A stretch of 64,000 bases of DNA. Source: Omphiscola glabra. Its lineage: Eukaryota; Mollusca; Gastropoda; Lymnaeidae. Under the pieces are notes generated by a model. The model was not told the origin of the DNA, searched no databases, and saw only the letters and a program-made list of their open reading frames with translations. The position numbers and the translations under genes were made by a program. Below, one piece after another: positions 50,516 through 64,000 of this stretch. The stretch lies in NCBI GenBank assembly GCA_964017045.1, contig OZ024798.1, positions 30,060,347 through 30,124,346 on the forward strand, written 5' to 3'. Every line of letters begins with the position of its first letter. Positions within the stretch are counted from its first letter, which is position 1.

Positions 50516-51339
50516 TTGCACACTTTCCACGCGTCCTCAATGACCAATCAATTATATATACACATATAAAAAAAACGGCCTTCAGATGTCTCAAGACAAT
50601 GGCAGCTTTTGGAAGTCGACATTCTTTGGAGTTATTTGAAACGTTCTCAAAATAAACGCCACTTATTTGAGATCCGCCACTACCACGGCCTCGTCTTACA
50701 CCACCATTACCACGCCCGTGTCATACTCCGCCATTGTGTAAAGAGCCCAGCCTCGCCCGTTTCTTCCATGCTTGTCTATCACCTGTAAATAAATCAACCA
50801 GTTTCGGGGAAAAGGAGGGGGGGGGGTCCGGGGGTGGGGGTGTGCGTCAATAGGTCTTTCAGCTTAAGCCATCATTGCAAACTTGACCTCATATAGCCAG
50901 GTCTACTTAGTGATCCAGGACTTGGGGCGAGCCATCACGAAGGCAATGTTACATGATCAGAAGAGAGACAGTGGAGGAGAGCCAGAGTCTCTCTCGAGAT
51001 CAGTTGCTAAAACGAATAGATCTTTTTAAAAGGATATTCTGACGTGAATCTTATTTCTTAATCTCATCATCTACTATTGAGGGCAAGTTGTGGAGTTAAA
51101 AGTTTCTGGCTTAGCTTCTTAAGTTTACAAGCGATTTAGGCGTACTGAACGGTACTGGTGCTATTTGATAATGCTAAGAATTTGTGAATAGCGTAAACAT
51201 GTAACTAAAAATACATTTTTACTATATTTAGAGATGCATTGAAGGGGGGGGGGGAATCACATATACGTTATATCAAAATACATCATAAAATGCATATAAT
51301 ATAGTTATATATGTAATCGGATTTGAAGGAGAATGGATT
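50516..51339. other. Non-coding spacer
   Basis: No gene recognised. Runs of 10 G near 50817 and 11 G near 51244. Confidence 0.45.
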
Positions 51340-51705
51340 TAAATTTCAACTTAATGAACCCGAGGTTCGTCTGTCTTAGGTTTCAACCTAATGAACCCGA
51401 GGTGCGTCTGTCTTAAGTTTCAACTTAATGAACCCGAGGTTCGTCTGTCTTAAGTTTCAACCTAATGAATCCGAGGTTTGTCTGTCTTAAGTTTCAGCTT
51501 AATGAACCCGAGGTTCGTCTGTCTTAGGTTTCAACCTAATGAACCCGAGGTTCGTCTGTCTTAAGTTTCAACCTAATGAACCCGAGGTTCGTCTGTCTTA
51601 GGTTTCAACCTAATGAACCCGAGGTTCGTCTGTCTTAAGTTTCAACCTAATGAAGCCGAGGTTCGTCTGTCTTAAGTTTCAACCTAATGAAGCCGAGGTT
51701 CAACT
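51340..51705. repeat. 37-bp tandem array
   Basis: Ten copies of a unit with TTTCAACCTAATGAACCCGA. Lies immediately left of the hAT element. Confidence 0.95.
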
Positions 51706-51808
51706 GTCGATTCTACAAAGTCCATTTAAATTCGAGGTGGTCAAAATGTCCAGCCCAGCCACGCATCAATTTTTCTTTTGTGAATTAAAGTAAACATCAA
51801 GCGTGCCA

Positions 51809-52190
51809 CAGTTTCGACCACATCGTCTCTTCACAGCAGGTGAGATGTGGTCAAACACTTGCCTGATGTACACAGTTTCGACCACATCGTCTCTTCACAG
51901 CAGGTGAGATGTGGTCAAACACTTGCCTGATGTACACAGTTTCGACCACATCGTCTCTTCACAGCAGGTGAGATGTGGTCAAACACTTGCCTGATGTACA
52001 CAGTTTCGACCACATCGTCTCTTCACAGCAGGTGAGATGTGGTCGAACACTTGCCTGATGTACACAGTTTCGACCACATCGTCTCTTCACAGCAGGTGAG
52101 ATGTGGTCAAACACTTGCCTGATGTACACAGTTTCGACCACATCGTCTCTTCACAGCAGGTGAGATGTGGTCAAACACTTGCCTGATGTA
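51809..52190. repeat. 64-bp hairpin minisatellite inside hAT element
   Basis: About six copies. Each unit contains GACCACATC and its inverted complement GATGTGGTC about 19 nt apart; in one copy the arms extend to 12 bp (TTCGACCACATC / GATGTGGTCGAA). The array lies between the transposase end and the left terminus, so it expanded within the element. Confidence 0.93.
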
Positions 52191-52269
52191 ATTTTTTAAA
52201 AAAAAAATCAAAACAAGAAGAAATATGGATATTTTGGAAAATAAAATAAAACATAATTGAGAATCAAAC

Positions 52270-53760
52270 ATAATTAATAGACAGTATGAAAGTATTTCAA
52301 AGCAAGACATCTGACTTTGTTTTGAAGAACTAAGTGCATCTAAACTGATCTCGACTGATGTTGTCGGTTTCATTTGAACATCAATAATTCGTGTTCTCAC
52401 ATGTGATGTGATGTGCTTCATACAACCAAGAAAGCTGTTCAGGCCCATAAGTGTTTCCAAACAGCGAAACCATCGACAGAGCGTGTTTGTAAACCGCAGG
52501 ATATTTATCCTTGTCCAAATACGTTTTACAGAACTCTTCCAAACCAACTTGATGAAATTTCACCCGTAACTGTGTATCATAACGACATTTCACAATGATC
52601 CATTTGTAATCTTCCTGGTAATAAATTCACGTCTACCGCGAATGGCTGTGCAAATGCACAAAAATGCACATAATGGTTTTTAAAAAATCCTTTAATCGGG
52701 TTTCAAATTCGAGGTTTAAGTCAGATATCGAAAGAATCGTATTTATCCACCGCCTCCTGTGTGATGTCTGGTTGTAAAGACAATGTAAAGAACGGGAATA
52801 CGTTTTTTTTTTGGTCCTCAACTGCTGTTCCCAAAAATCAAGTTTCATTTAAAATGCAGAAATATGATCATAGTTTCATTAATTGATCTTTCCCTTGTAG
52901 ACGAGTATTAACGTCATGTACGTGGCTAGTTATATAGACCAGAAATGCACAAAGTCACAAACCCACTCTTTGTCTTTAAACTCTGGTACACTTATTGACT
53001 TGCTTGCAAAGAATGAACGTATTTCTTGCTGCAAACGAAACACACTTTTCAATCTTGTCAGCCATCTTACTTCTGCGTAAAATGTAACGTCCTTATACTC
53101 TCAGTCCAAAGACTTTAGAAATTCGTTGGAACTGACGATGCCTCAGCCCGTTCGACTTAATGAAGATCACTATTTTGAGGACCACTATTTTGAGGATCAC
53201 TATTTTGAGGACCACTATCATGATGTGGTCCCTTTGGAGGGACGTCGAACATAAATTATCCTGATGAATAATATAATAAAAATTTAGCATTGAAGTATTA
53301 CCGACTTTGGAAGCGTCATTTTCAATGACTTTTGCTAAACCTTCGTGTTCAGCAATCCGTTGTTGAGCCTGATAAGTTATTAAGTTGTAACGAAAAAAGA
53401 TTTAATGTCGATGTTGCTGCCCCTAAAAATCTCGTGACATAGTCGTGTCCTTAAGTGTATATAGTGCCGCTAGTTCTTCTCTCTTTTTAAAATGGACAGC
53501 AACACCCCTGATAAAAATTTCCAGTTGGGCAGTATGTTCCATATATGTGCCATCAAGCAAAGCTTGAGCATAACTAAAATATAAATTATAAAGTTGGATG
53601 CTCGACAAATTATGCTTCTTTTTTTTTGGACCCAGATTTTCAGCGACGCTCTCCAAACATGCCCTAACCTTTTCACCATCTGATTCCATTTGTTTGCTAG
53701 TGTTATGGCTACTGCATAATTAGCTTTTACTTTTACTTTTACATAGAAACATTTAAGACG
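52270..53760 (-). pseudogene. hAT transposase, degenerate
   Basis: DNA transposase of the hAT superfamily, resembling the ZBED5/GTF2IRD2 type, readable only by changing frame. In order: ESDGEKVRACLESVAENLG and IFIRGV (53689-53423), IAEHEGLAKVIENDASKV and FYYIIHQDNLCSTSLQ (about 53370-53200), GLRHRQFQ, then DVTFYAEVRWLTR to EWVCDF (53091-52930), KLDFWEQQL and LEFETRLKDF (52848-52633), EFCKTYLDKDKYP and the HALSMVSLFGNTY start of the C-terminal dimerisation region, and MKHITSHVRTRI in another frame. I count at least five lesions, including frameshifts near 53693, 52850 and 52450 and stops near 53423 and 52931. LKIV is triplicated near 53180. No BED finger is recognisable upstream. Confidence 0.88.
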
Positions 53761-54043
53761 CCGAGGCCCACAGAACATATGTATCAGAAGTTAAAGTCTC
53801 ATATTAAATTTTATCAACACCTAGCGTCGGACAAAAAACTTAAGTAACCTTGAGTGTCAAATAGCTATAATTATAAAATATATGATATGAACGACTCAAG
53901 ATGTAATGTTCTTTTGATGATACTGATGCGTACAAAAAAGTTAACATTTATGTTCATTTGACTTAGCTCCGCGGGCCGCAACATGACTCCCGGCGGGCCG
54001 CATGCGGACCGAGGGCCTTATGTTGGCCACCCCTGATTTAAAT

Positions 54044-55065
54044 CAATTTGATCCAATTATTTCTGGGGCTGGCTGTGTCGATGAATTCGCTAAAAGAAAC
54101 GGGAAACTTCCGGGCATTTTGAATTGACTTTTTTTTGACCTGCTGTATATCTGTTAGCTTCGTGTTGCGTGGGCTCTAAGTTTATTAAGGGACGCTTGTC
54201 TGTCCGGCAAGATCGACTAGGACCATCTGGTCATCCGGTTAGGTTGGGGGTGGGGTGGGTGGGGTCACGGTGAGTTCCTCATACATGGAGGTCATTAGTG
54301 CTGTCCTTAATAATGTTCATATTTATGCACAACACGCTTAAGAAGGCTTTCAGCTTAAGGGTTTATTTGGTACGTTTCTTCTGACTACTTGGGACCTTAG
54401 AGTTCGCGATAGCGCATTCTCCTGGGTCAACAGTTACGAACAGTAATAATATTATTATTATAGATGATAAATAAATAAATACATAATACTACATTAAATT
54501 TATAGGAGAATGAAACATAAGCGTGTTTTTAATGATATATATTTTAATGACCTACTTTTGGATTTGTTATGTAAATGTTTCTTTGTGTTTTTCTGAAATA
54601 TGGCCACAGGGGATTCTAATGTTCCTGTAGGACGTGCCAGGTGATACATAACTCGCCTTGACCACAGTCTGGCACCACCTTGATCTATGACACGATGTGA
54701 GTTCACAAACTCTAAGACAAGATGACCAACAAACGATGGTCACCTGGTGACGCCAGCAGATCACAGTTGTCACCTTGGACTCGTCCTTGAATGCTGAGAC
54801 TTTCGTTGACAAGGCAATGCCTCTCTTTGTGTACTGATTACCTGTATCGGCGCTTGTGTGAATGAGTACTTGTTGGTTTTAGTGTTTCTTGAAAAACAAG
54901 AACTGGGATGTTAAACATTCAAAAGTTGCATTTCGCAGCCAAAAATTCGTTCTCGAGCGTCCAGGCGGATGTGTTAAAGAATTAAACCCCTGTTAACTGT
55001 TTCAGACTCACTGTAGCCAACTTTGGTATGTATATGTGTATATATTAAAATATAAGCAATTAAGA
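54044..55065. other. Spacer 3' of beta-tubulin
   Basis: Between the hAT element and the tubulin 3' end. No gene recognised. Confidence 0.5.
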
Positions 55066-55071
55066 TTTATT
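55066..55071 (-). promoter_or_regulatory. Candidate poly(A) signal of beta-tubulin
   Basis: AATAAA on the minus strand, 166 nt after the stop codon. No closer AATAAA is visible, so the 3' UTR is probably about 0.2 kb. Confidence 0.6.
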
Positions 55072-55236
55072 CATTTTCAATGATGTAACATCTTTGTTTC
55101 ATTCTTTGATGGCGAGAGGCTTAAAGAACCATTGGTCGTGTCGGACATTTTTTTTCCCACGTCACTTTTCAGACGACATTAAAGGGGCTTAATTCTCTCT
55201 TCTCAATTACCCAGATCACCCCAACATCATTTTTTT

Positions 55237-62541
<7,305 letters not shown>

Positions 62542-62551
62542 GCTTTGTCCT

Positions 62552-62629
62552 TCAGGAGCGACGGAAAATTTCCGAGACGACAACCCCTCTTCTTGAAAAA
62601 TTGCGGTAGCTAGGGTGTACCGTTGCCAT
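62552..62629 (-). other. Possible 25-codon uORF before beta-tubulin
   Basis: An ATG at 62629 opens a 25-codon frame, out of frame with tubulin, that stops at 62552, 10 nt before the tubulin ATG. It matters only if the transcript starts upstream of 62629. Confidence 0.25.
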
Positions 62630-62645
62630 GACCGGTTGTGACTCA
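62622..62645 (-). promoter_or_regulatory. Candidate promoter elements of beta-tubulin
   Basis: About 80-105 bp upstream of the ATG lie TGAGTCA (AP-1 consensus, 62639-62645) and GTTGCCATGACCGG (62622-62635, plus strand). The latter begins with a perfect RFX X-box half site but has an imperfect second half. No TATA box is obvious. The transcription start is unknown, so this is suggestive only. Confidence 0.3.
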
Positions 62646-63488
62646 ACTCTACGTCATGGCGTTCACTGGGGAGTTTTCATGGTTTGTTCAGCTGCAACAA
62701 ATCGGGGAAACCTTGAGATTTTCGCACCAACTATCGTAGCAGTTTAAAAAAAAAAGTCTTTGAGCTGTTTAAAATTAAATTTCGCGTTCATTATAAATTT
62801 GTCCAAATACAATAAAAGCAAAAGTTAAAAATTGAGACAAAGGGGTGCCGGAAAACGATAACATCCCTTTAGATAAGATAAGATAACATTTTTGTATTGA
62901 TTCAAACAAATTATATTTTTTGATTGTATTGTACATTTTCAGCACATTATTAAAACAATTTGAACACAAGACATCTACATAATTATTTCACTAGTGAAAA
63001 AAACCAGCTATTCAGTGAATTCTCTTAGCCATATCAGGGACTTATTAGTTCTCATTAAGATTTGTGAATTCAGGGGTAGCACGCTGGTAAATTCTTGTAG
63101 ATTGGAGAACAAAATAATTTTTTATATATTTCAGTCCTCGTCCAGGGAGAAAGTATTCGTCCCGAACGGGCCGATCCTAATTATCTTTGATGAAGAGGCT
63201 GGGATGTATCATCCCAAATGTATTTAGTTTGACAATCACACATTTCTTCAAATATTTCTTCAAGTGAATAATGTTTGATTTGTGTTTTTTGCCTCGCTTT
63301 CTTGATTTGTCGGTTTATTCGGTGTTTAAAATCAGATACCAGCAGGTAATATCGAAATTGAGTAGGCTGCCAATTGTTGCACAGTAGAATAATTTAGCGA
63401 CTTGTTTGTTTACACCGAAATTGTCCTTCGTTTAAAGTAGTTGCGGCGTTTATCCTTATTGACCTATTTTAACTTATTTGTTGCTTGT
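62646..63488. other. Region upstream of beta-tubulin
   Basis: No second gene recognised. AT-rich beyond 62700. Any distal promoter elements cannot be identified from sequence alone. Confidence 0.4.
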
Positions 63489-63500
63489 TACTACACGAAT

Positions 63501-63629
63501 TACAACTAGGCGATGCTATGCGTAGGGCAGAAGACCGAGAGGAATGAATGGAGAAGAATAGTGTACATGTCATCTGTGGTGCCCCAACGGTCGAAGGACT
63601 ACAAGACCTGATGATGATGATGATGATGA
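63501..63629 (+). mobile_element. 5'-truncated LINE with (GAT)n tail
   Basis: Reads DAMRRAEDREEWRRI and SSVVPQRSKDYKT, a LINE C-terminus, followed directly by seven GAT repeats. Direct repeats TACTACACGAAT (12 bp) at 63489-63500 and 63630-63641 bracket it and are the target duplication. Confidence 0.8.
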
Positions 63630-63641
63630 TACTACACGAAT

Positions 63642-64000
63642 GGTTAAATTCGTTCTGTTATTCTTCTTCTTTAGGTCTTTCTCTACCCTTAGTATTCTTA
63701 TTGTAGTAATAGGATGTAGTGGTGAGATGTCGGTCATTATGAAGGATTGTGAAATGGATTTTTGTGTGGATAGAATTGTTTCTGAGATTATGTAGGGTGG
63801 AAGAGACGCAAGTCGTGCCATGAAAAATGCCTTGATCAGGATATCCACATGAGCTATACAAAATGTGAAAAAAAATATTAAAAATCATGTATTTCCTTCC
63901 CTTAGTGCGTAAGATATCTTTGCTAATTATATGAGAACATTGTGTTGAGTGTTATGTGTAAAATATCTTTGCTAATTACATGAGTAAATTGTGTTGAGTG
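63642..64000. other. Non-coding spacer at window end
   Basis: No gene recognised. AAGATATCTTTGCTAATTA and GTAAAATATCTTTGCTAATTA (63910, 63958) form a two-copy repeat at the edge. Confidence 0.5.

Larger units (their letters stand above)
51732..54035 (-). mobile_element. Full-length decayed hAT transposon
   Basis: A 2304-bp element flanked by a perfect 8-bp target duplication ATTTAAAT (51724-51731 and 54036-54043). The right end, read on the minus strand, is CAGGGGTGGCCAACATAAGG. The left end TCGAGGTGGTCAAAAT matches it at 11 of 16 positions. It contains a broken hAT transposase on the minus strand and, between that and the left end, an array of 64-bp hairpin units. Terminal and coding evidence agree, so the call is strong although the element is old. 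Confidence 0.85.

Overview
The window is eukaryotic and looks like an intron-rich invertebrate genome, most likely a gastropod mollusc. That organism call is an inference. It rests on one spliced beta-tubulin gene with about 0.4-1.3 kb introns, on hAT MITEs whose termini match the SPIN ('Space Invaders') family known from a pond snail among invertebrates, on several decayed LINE 3' ends, and on very high tandem-repeat content. There is no sign of bacterial or viral gene organisation.

The only gene I can assemble with confidence is a complete beta-tubulin on the minus strand, with eight exons between 62541 (ATG) and 55237 (stop). All introns are GT-AG and the exons join in frame to 445 codons. 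Its introns carry a SPIN-like insertion (59402-59598) and small tandem arrays. It has the MREI start and tubulin core motifs but unusual residues at several normally conserved sites (Gln137, Ser143, Met198, Cys254).

The left 50 kb is an accessory landscape. More than 35 tandem arrays with unrelated units (periods 10 to 73 bp) cover roughly a third of the window. The largest are a CT/TA composite array (5091-7970), a 24-bp array (19408-20498), a 39-bp array (21042-23370), a 30-bp array (31101-33203), a 48-bp array (40764-41575), a second 24-bp array (41910-42672) and a 33-bp array (46619-47225). Many periods are multiples of three, so long open frames occur on both strands. I treat these as by-products of the repeats, not genes.

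Between the arrays lie transposable elements dated by their target-site duplications: three SPIN-like MITEs, three copies of a second MITE family with CAGTGGCGTAG ends, one 394-bp MITE, a 2.3-kb hAT element with a broken transposase, a CR1/jockey-like reverse transcriptase fragment, and five LINE 3' fragments. Several arrays grew out of these elements. A 73-bp array is made of a LINE tail, and a 64-bp hairpin array sits inside the hAT element. Nothing in the window forms a recognisable multi-gene system. The notable biology is the link between transposons and satellites and the divergent tubulin.
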